Source: Archangium violaceum Cb vi76
GTDB taxonomy: Bacteria > Myxococcota > Myxococcia > Myxococcales > Myxococcaceae
DNA length: 64,000 bases
Direction: 5' to 3'
Assembly (NCBI RefSeq): GCF_000733295.1
Contig: NZ_JPMI01000232.1
Location: forward strand, 27,574-91,573
Position numbers and translations under genes: made by a program. The notes below the pieces were generated by a model that was given only the letters and a program-made list of their open reading frames with translations, searched no databases and was not told the DNA's origin. This document shows, piece after piece, positions 1 to 8,810 of the stretch. The number at the start of each line of letters is the position of its first letter. The stretch's first letter is position 1.

Positions 1-2038
1 CCCACCGCAGTGTCTCCGCGGCCGGGTGGCGGGAGATGAGCTCCTCCACGTTGCTCTGTCCCCAGGTGACGTTGCCGTCCGAGAGCAGGAAGGCCGTCAC
101 CCGTCCGCCGCCCGCCGCGGGCTTCAGCCAGTCGCGTCCGGCCCGGTCCAACTCGGACAGCATGCCGCCCACGTTGGAAGCGCCCTCGAGGAAGGCGTGC
201 TCCAGCTCGGAGAAGGTCTGCTGGCGGGCCTCGGGCGTGTTGCGCCGGAAGCCGGTGCCGTGCAGCCAGCGCGGGCGCACGTCGAAGAGGAGCACCGCGT
301 ACTCGGTGAGGCTCGGGTCCTTCTCCAGCAGCGCGCGCAGCATGGCGCCCTGCAGTGCCCAGGCGTTGCCGTCCTCCGCCGACAGCGAGGTGTCCACCAC
401 CAGCACCGCCCGCCCGGTGGCCGCCTCCTCTCTGCTCTCGGTGAGCCGCTCCGGCAGCCGCACGCGGGTGTAGAAGGCCTGCCCGGGCAGTCCCGCCGGG
501 TCCGCGCCCACCAGCACGTCCGCGTCCTGGCTCCGGGGCGTGAGCGCCACGTCCAGCACACCATCCCCTTGCAGCTTCGGCCAGTCCCACGCCTGCCACG
601 TGCCGAGCGTGAGCGGCTTGCCCGTCTGTGGGCCCACCACCACCTCGCCCGCGTGCTTCGGGTCCACGTGCACGCGCGCCGACACCTTCAGGCCCTTGCC
701 CGCGCCCGGCGGCACCGGCCACGTGTAGCGCAGGCGCTGGCCGTCGAAGAGGAGCGTCTGCTCGTAGGCGATGACCACGCGCTTGAGGGACCTGGGCGGC
801 AGGGGGAACACGCGCGCGCTGAAGTTGGAGGCGCCCGCCCACTCCAGCAGCGCCGGATCCACGTTGCGGCGCACCACGTCCTCGTACACCTCGCGGGCGC
901 GCTTCTGCTCGACGACGCGGGCCTCCTGGGGCTCACCCCACGAGCGCTTCGCTCCCGGCGGGCTCGGCGGGGCGGCCGCGACGAGCGTCTCCGCCTTGCC
1001 CGAGTCCCCCAGCGGCGGCAGCAGCTCCGTGGATTGGAAGAGCGAGGGCGAGTCCACCGCCACCGCGCCCGAGTACAGCGCGAAGCCCGCCACCGTCGCT
1101 CCGCCCGGCAGCGGGTAGTAGAAGGTGCCTTCCAGCGCGCGCGAGGTGTTGTTCTCGAAGAGGTAGTCCACCACGGTGCGCGCGCGGGCTCCCTGGATGT
1201 ACGTCACCACGCGCACCTCGCGCGTCACCAGCGGCTGGTAGCGGCCCTCGTCGTCCTGCACCAGCACCTTGGCCACGCGCTGCGCGGTCTCCACCTTGGG
1301 CAGCACCGGCCGGGGCGCCTCTTCCGGCTTGGACTTCTCCTTGGGCTTCTCGGGGGCGGCGGCTCCAGCGCTTCGGCCACCCGGCGCGCCGCCGCCACTG
1401 CCGCCCTTGATGATCTGGATGATTTCGCGCCGCTTCTGCTCCAGCACGCGCGGGCGCTCCTCGTATTCCTGTTCACCCCCGTATCCATCCGCGGAGGCCG
1501 CTGGAGCCTCGGACCTCGGGGCGGGCTCGGCCACGGGCTCGGCCCTGACCGCGGGGGAAGGGGGCGGCGGCGGCGGGGGCGGGGGCGGGGACGGCAGCGC
1601 CTCCGCCGGAGCCTGGGCCATCGCGCCTTCCATCTGCTCGGAGCCCAGGGACTCGTCCACCTCCGCCGCGCCGACAGTCTGAACGTCGTGGCGGCTCGGC
1701 CGTGGTGCTCCAGCCTGGGGCGCTCCGGTGCGCGGCTCATCGGCGGGCTGAACGCCTCGCCAGTTCGCCGCGACCACGAGCCGCATGAGCTCCTCTTCGG
1801 TGACGGGCTGCGGGTCGGCGACGGCGTCGCGCAGCGCCGGGAGGTCCACCGTCCCCGTGTCCCGCACGCCCGGCATGGTGCCAGGCGCGGTGAGCCCGGC
1901 GCGAGCGAACGGCTCCGGGGCCACCTTGGGGGCCTCGGGCACCGGGGGCTTCTCCTCGTCAGGTGAGCTGCGCTTGCAGCCCGGCAGGGCCAGGGCCGCG
2001 AGGAGGAATCCAGTGAGCAGGGCGCGCGGGAGGGACAT
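1..2038 (-). CDS. VIT and von Willebrand A domain lipoprotein (C-terminus beyond window)
   Basis: The gene runs off the left edge; 679 codons are visible from an ATG at 2038. The signal peptide ends in the lipobox LPGC (Cys21), so this should be a membrane-anchored lipoprotein. Residues of about 140-210 are low-complexity, with a run of Pro encoded by CCG/CCC repeats. Residues of about 265-450 match a vault/inter-alpha-trypsin (VIT) domain, with the typical stretch '[18 protein letters not shown]' and '[17 protein letters not shown]'. A VWA domain follows, with the MIDAS motif DTSLS at D549. Proteins of this architecture are usually metal-dependent adhesion or scaffold proteins of the cell surface; the ligand is unknown. 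There is no obvious operon partner, since the next gene is divergent. Confidence 0.85.
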   Translation of the reverse strand, partial: MSLPRALLTGFLLAALALPGCKRSSPDEEKPPVPEAPKVAPEPFARAGLTAPGTMPGVRDTGTVDLPALRDAVADPQPVTEEELMRLVVAANWRGVQPADEPRTGAPQAGAPRPSRHDVQTVGAAEVDESLGSEQMEGAMAQAPAEALPSPPPPPPPPPPSPAVRAEPVAEPAPRSEAPAASADGYGGEQEYEERPRVLEQKRREIIQIIKGGSGGGAPGGRSAGAAAPEKPKEKSKPEEAPRPVLPKVETAQRVAKVLVQDDEGRYQPLVTREVRVVTYIQGARARTVVDYLFENNTSRALEGTFYYPLPGGATVAGFALYSGAVAVDSPSLFQSTELLPPLGDSGKAETLVAAAPPSPPGAKRSWGEPQEARVVEQKRAREVYEDVVRRNVDPALLEWAGASNFSARVFPLPPRSLKRVVIAYEQTLLFDGQRLRYTWPVPPGAGKGLKVSARVHVDPKHAGEVVVGPQTGKPLTLGTWQAWDWPKLQGDGVLDVALTPRSQDADVLVGADPAGLPGQAFYTRVRLPERLTESREEAATGRAVLVVDTSLSAEDGNAWALQGAMLRALLEKDPSLTEYAVLLFDVRPRWLHGTGFRRNTPEARQQTFSELEHAFLEGASNVGGMLSELDRAGRDWLKPAAGGGRVTAFLLSDGNVTWGQSNVEELISRHPAAETLRW

Positions 2039-2113
2039 GGGCCAGAGGCTAGCCCACGGGGGACCTGAACGCCGATGCCCCCCCGGGAGCCTCATCCGGC
2101 TTCACGTTTTTTT

Positions 2114-2136
2114 AATGGAATTTAGAAAATTCCATT
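2114..2136. promoter_or_regulatory. AT-rich perfect inverted repeat upstream of a lipoprotein gene
   Basis: AATGGAATTT (2114-2123), a 3-nt spacer and AAATTCCATT (2127-2136) form a perfect 10-bp palindrome in an unusually AT-rich patch (2105-2160) between divergent genes. A -10-like GATAAT lies at 2153-2158, so the palindrome sits near the -35 position for the gene starting at 2189. It is either an operator or, with the following T run, a weak terminator-like hairpin. The operator reading is preferred because the flanking genes are divergent. Confidence 0.4.
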
Positions 2137-2188
2137 TTTCTTCGTTATTCAGGATAATGCTGACCCCACCTCCAAAGGAATGCCTGAC

Positions 2189-2947
2189 ATGAACCGCTCC
2201 CTGATGGGTCACTCCCTTCGCCTCCTGCTGTCCGGACTGATGTTGACCGCCTGCGGCGTTCCCATGGATTCCGAGGAGGCTTCGGCCGAGGAGTTGGGCG
2301 TCAAGGAGTCGGCTTCGTGCAGCGGCTCGAGCGTCAGCGGCCTCTCCATCTCGGGTTTCAGCTCATATGGCGGCGAGCTGGCCGGTGGCGGGACCTGGTC
2401 CGTGAGCTACCCGGCCAACGCGGTGCACCTGGATTTCCTCCTGGATGGCGCCGTGATTGGCCAGGCGGAGATGCTGGGCGATAGCAATCGCTCCGGTACC
2501 TGGAGCTTCAACTACAGTTCAGCGAGCTGTGGCGCCCAGCACGTCTTCAAGGTGAGGGCGTATCCCATGACCATCGCCAGCAACGGCGAGAAGTTCTGGT
2601 GCCCGGGCTCCGGGCCGCAGGAGCGCTCCTGGAACTTCTCCGAGCCGTGCCCCACGAGCACCTTCTCCTGCGTGCGCAACTTCACCCAGGTCACCTGCAC
2701 GGGCACCGCCTCCGGCGGCACCGGTGGCCCCTACGACGCGCTCTGGTTCGAGACCGAGAAGCACGACAGCGGACTGACGTCCAACTACGGCTGGTACCCG
2801 GCCCCCCTGTCGAAGAGCTTCAATTGCCGGATGCCCCTCGCCCCCTTCCAATCGGCCAACGGGACGATGACCATCTCCTTCATCGCGCGTGACGCCAGCG
2901 GACTGCAGGCGTCCGTGAAGTCCTACACCGCCTCCTGCAGGTTCTGA
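2189..2947 (+). CDS. Secreted cysteine-containing lipoprotein, function unknown
   Basis: A 252-aa protein with a signal peptide ending in LTAC (Cys22), so probably lipid-anchored. The ATG at 2189 is chosen because AAAGGA (2174-2179) lies 9 nt upstream; an in-frame ATG at 2180 would sit on top of that site. The mature part is rich in Ser, Gly, Trp and Tyr, and several Cys residues could form disulfides. It looks like two beta-sandwich modules: aa 40-125, then a second module starting near 'FSCVRNFTQVTCTGTASGG'. No family is recognised. It stands alone, convergent with the tyrA-type gene, and has the AT-rich palindrome in its promoter region. Confidence 0.75.
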   Translation: MNRSLMGHSLRLLLSGLMLTACGVPMDSEEASAEELGVKESASCSGSSVSGLSISGFSSYGGELAGGGTWSVSYPANAVHLDFLLDGAVIGQAEMLGDSNRSGTWSFNYSSASCGAQHVFKVRAYPMTIASNGEKFWCPGSGPQERSWNFSEPCPTSTFSCVRNFTQVTCTGTASGGTGGPYDALWFETEKHDSGLTSNYGWYPAPLSKSFNCRMPLAPFQSANGTMTISFIARDASGLQASVKSYTASCRF

Positions 2948-2948
2948 G

Positions 2949-4004
2949 TCAGCCCTTCGTCTGCTGGGCGCGCCGGGAGAAGCGCAGCACGGCGCGGAAG
3001 ATGGACTCCACGCCCTCCGGGTCCAGCCCCAGCTCGGTGGCCCAGGCCCGGCGCGTGGCGATCATCTCGTCCTCCCGGGCCGGATCCGGCACCGGCTGGC
3101 CCGCCTCGGCCTTGGTGCGAATCGCCCGCCGGGCCAGCTCCGCCCGCCGGGCCAGCAGCTCCACCAGCTCGCGGTCCAACTGGTCGATGTGCTCGCGGGT
3201 CTCCTTCAGCTCCGGGAGGCCCGTCTCGAGCGCCGGCAGCTCCATGCGCGGCGTGTCCGGCGTGTCGGCCTCGGGCGGAATCGCCTCCAGCTCCTGGTGG
3301 ATGGCCCCGAGCGCTTGCAGCAGGTGCCCGCGCGCCTCGTGCGCGAAGGGGTTCTCGTGCTGGATGGCGGAGAAGAGGTGCCCGGCGTCCGAGCGGACGA
3401 GCTCGATGGTGCGCGACAACGCCTTGAAGCTCGCGGGCGCGAAGGGCACGTCCACCCCCGAGCCCGCATCCACCATCCCCTTGGCCACGAAGAAGGTGAG
3501 CGCGTGCGTGTGCGCCATGATCCGGTCATGGCCCTCGGGCGTCTGCTCGATGACCTCGCAGCCCAGCCGCTCGAAGAAGCTCCGGGCCCGGCGGGCCGCG
3601 TCCGGGTGGAGCGGGTTGGGCGAGACGACCACGCGCAACGGGCGCTCGGCCATGGCGAGGCTGAGGGGCCCGAAGAGCGGATGGGTTCCCACCCACGGTA
3701 CCTTCGTACCGAGCACCTCGTTCATCGCCTGCACGGGCTTCACCTTGACGCTGCCCACGTCGAGCACCAGTTGCTCCGGCGTCAGGTGGGGACGCAGCGT
3801 TTCGAGCACCTCGCACATCCGCGGCACCGGCACGGCCACCACCACCTGCTCGGCCCACGAGAGCAGCTCCGGGATGGAGCCGGCGCGGTGGGGCTCGGGG
3901 ATGTCCGCCACGGTGTCCCACGCCCGGTAGGCGATGCCCGCCGCGTCCAACAGTGAGCCCAGCGCGCGGCCAAAGCGGCCATATCCGATGATGGCGACCG
4001 TCAT
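2949..4004 (-). CDS. tyrA: Bifunctional prephenate dehydrogenase / chorismate mutase (PDH-AroQ order)
   Basis: A 351-aa cytoplasmic enzyme of tyrosine and phenylalanine biosynthesis. The N-terminus MTVAIIGYGRFG is a Rossmann NAD(P)-binding loop (GxGxxG), and 'GTHPLFGP' is the conserved prephenate dehydrogenase motif. Residues 263-351 form a chorismate mutase of the AroQ type ('IDQLDRELVELLARRAELA', then a basic helix). The domain order is dehydrogenase first and mutase last, opposite to E. coli TyrA. The ATG at 4004 is preferred because the Rossmann strand begins there; an 18-residue extension to 4058 is basic and lacks a ribosome site. The gene is divergent from the SnoaL-like gene and convergent with the lipoprotein gene. 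Confidence 0.88.
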   Translation of the reverse strand: MTVAIIGYGRFGRALGSLLDAAGIAYRAWDTVADIPEPHRAGSIPELLSWAEQVVVAVPVPRMCEVLETLRPHLTPEQLVLDVGSVKVKPVQAMNEVLGTKVPWVGTHPLFGPLSLAMAERPLRVVVSPNPLHPDAARRARSFFERLGCEVIEQTPEGHDRIMAHTHALTFFVAKGMVDAGSGVDVPFAPASFKALSRTIELVRSDAGHLFSAIQHENPFAHEARGHLLQALGAIHQELEAIPPEADTPDTPRMELPALETGLPELKETREHIDQLDRELVELLARRAELARRAIRTKAEAGQPVPDPAREDEMIATRRAWATELGLDPEGVESIFRAVLRFSRRAQQTKG

Positions 4005-4093
4005 GCCGCCAACTCTACATGACGGGGGCCATGGCCGTGTTCCCCCGCTCGGGCGCACAGTGGCTTCCCGCGCAGTGCCCCGAGGGAATCGAC

Positions 4094-4537
4094 GTGTCCG
4101 AAGCGAAGAAGAACGTGGAGCGGACCCGGCTCCTCTTCGAGGAGATGGCCCGGACTGGTAGCAACCAGCCCCTCCTCGAGGCCATGGCTGACGAGGCCGT
4201 CTACAAGCTGTCCCTCCCCAAGGGCACTCCCCTCAGTGGGGAGTTCCGCGGCCGGGAGGCCATCCTCGAGTACTTCGAGCGGCTCGAGCAGGTGCTCGAG
4301 GTCCTGGAGGTGAAGACCTGGGACTTCGTCGGCAATGGCGACCAGGTCATCGTTCTGGGTGACGAGCAGTTCGTCGTGAAGAAGACCGGGCGCACCTGCT
4401 ACAGCGAGTTCGCCTTCGTCCTCGAATTCAGCGGCGGGAAGATCGTCCGCGCGCTCGTCATCGAGGACCTGTCCGGTGTCGTCGAGGCCTTCGCTCCCGC
4501 GAGTACACGGGCGGCTTCGCGGGCCTCCGGGACTTGA
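4094..4537 (+). CDS. SnoaL-like / NTF2-fold protein
   Basis: A 147-aa small single-domain protein. The GTG at 4094 is chosen because GAGGGA (4082-4087) precedes it by 6 nt; an earlier in-frame ATG at 4019 lacks a ribosome site. The pattern of an N-terminal helix ('RTRLLFEEMARTGSNQPLL'), 'AMADEAVYKLSLP', a 'GREAILEYFERL' helix and a C-terminal antiparallel sheet ending 'IVRALVIEDLSGV' is that of the SnoaL/ketosteroid-isomerase (NTF2) fold. Such proteins may be isomerases, hydrolases or simply small-ligand binders, and no catalytic residues can be assigned with confidence. Its stop codon is 3 nt from the stop of the convergent U32 gene. Confidence 0.7.
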   Translation: MSEAKKNVERTRLLFEEMARTGSNQPLLEAMADEAVYKLSLPKGTPLSGEFRGREAILEYFERLEQVLEVLEVKTWDFVGNGDQVIVLGDEQFVVKKTGRTCYSEFAFVLEFSGGKIVRALVIEDLSGVVEAFAPASTRAASRASGT

Positions 4538-4540
4538 GGC

Positions 4541-7132
4541 TCAGCTCAGGACCTTCATCGTGCCTCTCGTGACTCCGAATTGCTCGTGCACCGCCGTGCG
4601 GCGTACGGCCTCGGCCGGGGAGATTCTTCCCGCCAGCAACTCCTGGTAGGCCGCCAGCACCCGTGCCGCCTCCTCCTGGGACTCGCGCACGAACTCCACC
4701 CGGAAACGGCGTACCCCTCGCTCCAGCAGCTTCGGCACCAGCGAGGCCGCGCTCTGCGCCTGCGCGTTGAACACCGTGTTCCGGCACCCCACGTCCACGA
4801 TGACCGGGTGCTCCAGGCCAATGCGGTCCCGCAGGGAGATTCGATGCTTCTCACACGGCCGGCCGCAGCTCTTGAAGTCGCGCCCGTTGGACAGGGTGTG
4901 CGAGTAGACGCAGTGCTCCGTGTGGAACGTGGCGATGTGGTGGTGCAGCGCCACCGCGAAGCGGTCCGCCGGCGTGTGGTCGAGCAGCGAGAAGAGCTGC
5001 GTCTCGTCCAGGTCGTGCGAGAAGGTGAGCGTGTCCAGCCCCAGCCCCAGCAGGTGCGCCGCCGTCAGCGAGTTGGTCACGTTGAGTGAGAAGTCCCCAT
5101 GCAATACCGGGCGCGGCTGGCCCGCCGGCCGCTCCAGGAAGTGCATCATCGCTCCCCAGTGGCGCACCAGCACCGCGTCGGGACGCAGCTTGTCGATGCG
5201 CGCGTCGTAGCCCTCCTCGCCCGGCTTCTGCACGCGCACCGTGGCGATCGTCACCCGCAGCCCGGCGGCCCTCGCCCGCTCCACCGCGCGCTGCAGGCCC
5301 ACCATCTCCATCCAGTCCAGCTCCACCTCGCGAATGCCGGCGGCCAGGACGGCTTCCAACTGCGCGTCGTCGCGGCACAGCGGCAACAGGCGCGGCGCCT
5401 CCTCGGCCGCGACTTCGGGCACGCGCGCCAGCAGCGAGGCCCGCACCTGCTCCAGCACCGTCGTCTCCACCACCGTGCGCTCGTGGCCCCGCTCCACCGC
5501 CGCGGTGAGCTCGGCCACCAGGTCCCTGCGCAGCGCCTTGAGCTCCGACACGGGCAGGTGCAGGCCCGGCGACAGCTCCGCGCAGTCCAGCTTCTCCAGC
5601 GTGAAGGGCGTACCTCCAAAGGCGCCCAGCTTGTCCTTCAACAGCTCCTCGTCCAGGCCCTTGCCCCGGGACGCGGTGAGCGGCGTCGGGCTCGCGGCCG
5701 CGCTCTCGTGTCCCCAGGCGCTCGCATGCAGGCGCAGCGGGGCTCCCTCGGCACCCGAGACCTTCAGGGTGAGCGGGATGCGGCCCTCGGGCTCGCCATG
5801 GGAGAGCTGGCCCTCGGTGCGGCGGACGAGGGACGGGTCGCTGTTGAGCCACACGCGCTGCCCCGGCGCCACCCGCCCGAGGTCCGGACCCGGGTGGCCG
5901 AAGCCCAGCACCCAGCCCTGGCCCTTGCGGTCCACGCGGAAGATGGGGCCACCCGGCTCGTGCTTGTCCTCGGGAGCGTTCGCATCGAAGACGACGCCCA
6001 TGCCCGGGCGCGGGTCCACCTGGGCCGGCGTGGGCTCACCACCGGGGAGGGGAGAGGAGATGGCCCCGTTGGGCGCCTCGGGGCGCTGCTCGCCCAGGCC
6101 CAGCGCTCCGGTCCACGGGCGCTCGTCGGGAGTGACGAAGACCTCCTTGCCGGACACGGAGCGCACGCGGCCGAGGTACAGGCCCCGGTGCTTGGGGAAG
6201 CGGCCCTCGACGAGCGTCTGGTGGTCCGAGCCCCCGAGAAAGCCATTGGAGAAGCCCCGGCTGTACGTGAGGGACATGTCGGCCAGGTCCTTCTCGAGCT
6301 GGCGCTCATCCGGCTTGCCGGCGATGACTCCGTCCACCCACCGCCGGTAGCCCTGCACGGTGGTCGTCACGTACTGCGGGCCCTTGAGGCGGCCCTCGAT
6401 CTTCAGGCTGTGCACGCCGATGTCCACCAGGTCGGGCACGGCCCGCACGCCCGCGAGATCCTTGGGGCTGAGCAGGTAGCGCACGTCGCCGAGGTCCCGC
6501 GTCTGGTTGTCCACCACCAGGTCATAGGGGAGGCGGCAGGACTGGGCACACTGGCCGCGGTTGGCCGAGCGCCCGCCCCAGGCCTCGCTGGTGAGGCACT
6601 GGCCGCTCCAGGACATGCACAGCGCGCCGTGGATGAAGACCTCCAGCTCCATGTCCGTCTGGCTGGCCAGGCGGCGGATTTCGGTGGTGGAGAGCTCGCG
6701 GGGCACGACGACGCGGGTGACGCCCAGGCCCCGGGCGAAGCGGATGCCCTCGGCGCTGGAGACCGTCATCTGCGTGGAGGCGTGCAGCTCCAACTGGGGG
6801 CAGATGGCGCGCGCCAGCAGGGCGATGGCCGGATCCTGGATGATGAGGGCGTCCACACCGGACTCGGCCACGCGGCGCAGGATGCGCTCCACCACGGGCA
6901 GCTCGGGCTCGAAGACGAGCGTGTTGAGCGTCACGTAGGCGCGGGCCCCGGCGCGGTGGACGAGCACCATCGTCTCGGGCAGCCGCTCGAGCGAGAAGTT
7001 GTCGGCGCGGGCGCGGGCGTTGAAGCCCTCGTCCAACCCGAAGTAGACGGCATCCGCGCCGCTGGCGAGCGCCGCGCGCAGTGAATCGAGGTCTCCCGCG
7101 GGTGCGAGGATTTCAGGACGTCGGGAAGGCAT
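4541..7132 (-). CDS. Large U32 family protein (RlhA/TrhP-like)
   Basis: An 863-aa protein starting at ATG 7132, with GGAGG 6 nt upstream. The N-terminal TIM-barrel-like half begins 'PEILAPAGDLDSLRAALASG' and carries the U32 signature at about residues 160-200 ('EVFIHGALCMSWSGQCLTS', then further Cys residues in 'NRGQCAQSC'). A DUF3656-like middle section follows. A second U32-like segment near the C-terminus has 'FKSCGRPCEKH' Cys pairs. The four-Cys arrangement is typical of the E. coli RNA hydroxylation proteins RlhA (23S rRNA C2501) and TrhP (tRNA U34). By family knowledge this is more likely an RNA-modification enzyme than a protease. It is longer than E. coli RlhA (about 650 aa). Confidence 0.82.
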   Translation of the reverse strand: MPSRRPEILAPAGDLDSLRAALASGADAVYFGLDEGFNARARADNFSLERLPETMVLVHRAGARAYVTLNTLVFEPELPVVERILRRVAESGVDALIIQDPAIALLARAICPQLELHASTQMTVSSAEGIRFARGLGVTRVVVPRELSTTEIRRLASQTDMELEVFIHGALCMSWSGQCLTSEAWGGRSANRGQCAQSCRLPYDLVVDNQTRDLGDVRYLLSPKDLAGVRAVPDLVDIGVHSLKIEGRLKGPQYVTTTVQGYRRWVDGVIAGKPDERQLEKDLADMSLTYSRGFSNGFLGGSDHQTLVEGRFPKHRGLYLGRVRSVSGKEVFVTPDERPWTGALGLGEQRPEAPNGAISSPLPGGEPTPAQVDPRPGMGVVFDANAPEDKHEPGGPIFRVDRKGQGWVLGFGHPGPDLGRVAPGQRVWLNSDPSLVRRTEGQLSHGEPEGRIPLTLKVSGAEGAPLRLHASAWGHESAAASPTPLTASRGKGLDEELLKDKLGAFGGTPFTLEKLDCAELSPGLHLPVSELKALRRDLVAELTAAVERGHERTVVETTVLEQVRASLLARVPEVAAEEAPRLLPLCRDDAQLEAVLAAGIREVELDWMEMVGLQRAVERARAAGLRVTIATVRVQKPGEEGYDARIDKLRPDAVLVRHWGAMMHFLERPAGQPRPVLHGDFSLNVTNSLTAAHLLGLGLDTLTFSHDLDETQLFSLLDHTPADRFAVALHHHIATFHTEHCVYSHTLSNGRDFKSCGRPCEKHRISLRDRIGLEHPVIVDVGCRNTVFNAQAQSAASLVPKLLERGVRRFRVEFVRESQEEAARVLAAYQELLAGRISPAEAVRRTAVHEQFGVTRGTMKVLS

Positions 7133-7250
7133 GCTGCCTCCATAACACGTGGTCCGTGTTCCGGTGCCCGCCCGGAGCTCTCCCCCGCCCAGCCCCCGGG
7201 CGGGTGAGGGGCGCACGCGGAGCCTCCGTTGGAATAAAGGACGTTTCCCC

Positions 7251-8804
7251 ATGCACAAGAGCCTTGCCGCGGGCCTGCTGCTCGCGATTCTCACCCTCTC
7301 GACGGGCTGTCTGGGACCCCGGCTCGCGCGGTGCCCCGCGGAGGGGGGCAGCCCCTGGCGCGCGCTGGAGAGCGAGCACTTCACCCTGAGGACCGACCTT
7401 TCCTCCCAGGAGGCCCACGAGGCCATCGTCTGGCTGGAGCGGCTGCGCGCCGCCCTGCTCGCCGCCGCGTGGCCCGAGGCCCACGACCGGCCCATGGAGA
7501 AGGTCACCGTCTACGTCCTCGGCAAGAGCCGGGACTTCGAGAACCTCTTCCCCTCCCGTCTCGATGGGCTCTTCTCCCGGAACGGTGGAGAGCTCTCCAT
7601 CTTCCTCCATGGCTCGCCCGCCACGTGGCGGGCCCGCGGCGATGAGGGTTCCCTCTCCACGGTGAAGCACGAGCTCGCCCATTACCTGAATGCCTACTTC
7701 CTGCTCCGCCAGCCGCGCTGGCTGAGCGAGGGCCTGGCCGGGTTCCTCCAGACGCTGGAACTGTCGGAGGACGGGAAGACGGCCACGGTGGGCAAGCCCT
7801 ACCCGGAGGCCGCGGTATGGATGGACTACCAGTTGCAACTCGTGCGCAACCGCCAGGTGCTCTCCTGGTCCGCCTGGAGCGTGTTCAACTGGGACTCGCG
7901 GAAGGTGGACTCGTACACTCCCAGCCAGCTCTACGGCTACTACGCGACGAGCTGGCTGTTCGTGCACTGGCTCTCCAATACCCGCCCGGAGGGCTTCGCG
8001 AAGTACCAGGCCCGTCTGGCGAAGGGGACGGACCCCCGGCAGTCCTTCTCGGAGGCGTTCCCCGACCTGCGCGGCGCCGACCTCGACAGCATGCTGCTGC
8101 CGTACCTGCTCCGGGGCTCCTTCAAGGAGCGCACCGTGCAGGTGCCCTCCGTGACGACGAGCGCCACCGAGCGCCCCTTGGACGAAGCCGAGGTCCATGC
8201 CGTCCGGGCGTGGCTGGCGCTGACGGCGTCCTATCTGTCCAAGGAGGGGTCGAAGGAGCGGCTGGACCTGGCGCGCACCGAGTTGGCCGAGGCGTTCCGG
8301 CTGGAGCCGGCGAACCTCTCCGCCATCTGGCTGAAGTTGGGCATGGGCGACGTGCCCGAGGCACAGCGGTTGCCGCTCCTCCGAGCGGCGGTGGCGGCGC
8401 ACCCCGAGGATGGCCGCGCCTGGAGGTTGCTGGGCGCGGTGCTGGGGGCGGATGCGTCCACGCTGGCGGAGCGGGAGGCCGCGTACGCGAAGGCCGTCGC
8501 GCTCTCTCCGAATGACGCGAGCCCCGCGAATGAACTGGCCTGGGTGTACGTCCTCCAGGGGCGCTACGCGGAAGCGCTCCCACTGGCGACGCGCGCCGTC
8601 GAGCTGGCACCCTGGGATCCCTCCATCCTGGACACCTACGCCATGACGGTCGCGGGGCTCGGCCGTTGCGAGGAGGCCATCCTGACCGAGCAGCGGGCCC
8701 TCGACGTGTTGCAGGACTCCCGGGACCCGAAGCTGGTGAAGCTGTTCCGCGAGCGGCTCGCGGCCTTCACGCCTACGTCCTGTGTCCCCAAGCTCACGCC
8801 GTGA
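7251..8804 (+). CDS. HExxH zinc metalloprotease lipoprotein with TPR repeats
   Basis: A 517-aa protein whose signal peptide ends in the lipobox STGC, so probably a lipoprotein. A gluzincin-type active site is visible: H140-E141-L-A-H144, with a downstream 'LSEGLAGF' supplying Glu160 as a plausible third zinc ligand. This layout resembles the peptidase MA-like / DUF1570 families. The C-terminal third (about residues 320-510) is made of helical pairs typical of tetratricopeptide repeats, such as 'NELAWVYVLQGRYAEALPLATRAVELAP'. The start is the ATG at 7251, which begins the signal peptide. It is divergent from the U32 gene and convergent with the aminotransferase gene. Substrate unknown. Confidence 0.8.
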   Translation: MHKSLAAGLLLAILTLSTGCLGPRLARCPAEGGSPWRALESEHFTLRTDLSSQEAHEAIVWLERLRAALLAAAWPEAHDRPMEKVTVYVLGKSRDFENLFPSRLDGLFSRNGGELSIFLHGSPATWRARGDEGSLSTVKHELAHYLNAYFLLRQPRWLSEGLAGFLQTLELSEDGKTATVGKPYPEAAVWMDYQLQLVRNRQVLSWSAWSVFNWDSRKVDSYTPSQLYGYYATSWLFVHWLSNTRPEGFAKYQARLAKGTDPRQSFSEAFPDLRGADLDSMLLPYLLRGSFKERTVQVPSVTTSATERPLDEAEVHAVRAWLALTASYLSKEGSKERLDLARTELAEAFRLEPANLSAIWLKLGMGDVPEAQRLPLLRAAVAAHPEDGRAWRLLGAVLGADASTLAEREAAYAKAVALSPNDASPANELAWVYVLQGRYAEALPLATRAVELAPWDPSILDTYAMTVAGLGRCEEAILTEQRALDVLQDSRDPKLVKLFRERLAAFTPTSCVPKLTP

Positions 8805-8810
8805 GGCGGC

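Noticed and set aside
5099..7084. A 661-codon open frame antisense to the U32 gene
   Set aside because: Shadow of the U32 coding sequence; repetitive Ala/Arg/His composition with no family match.
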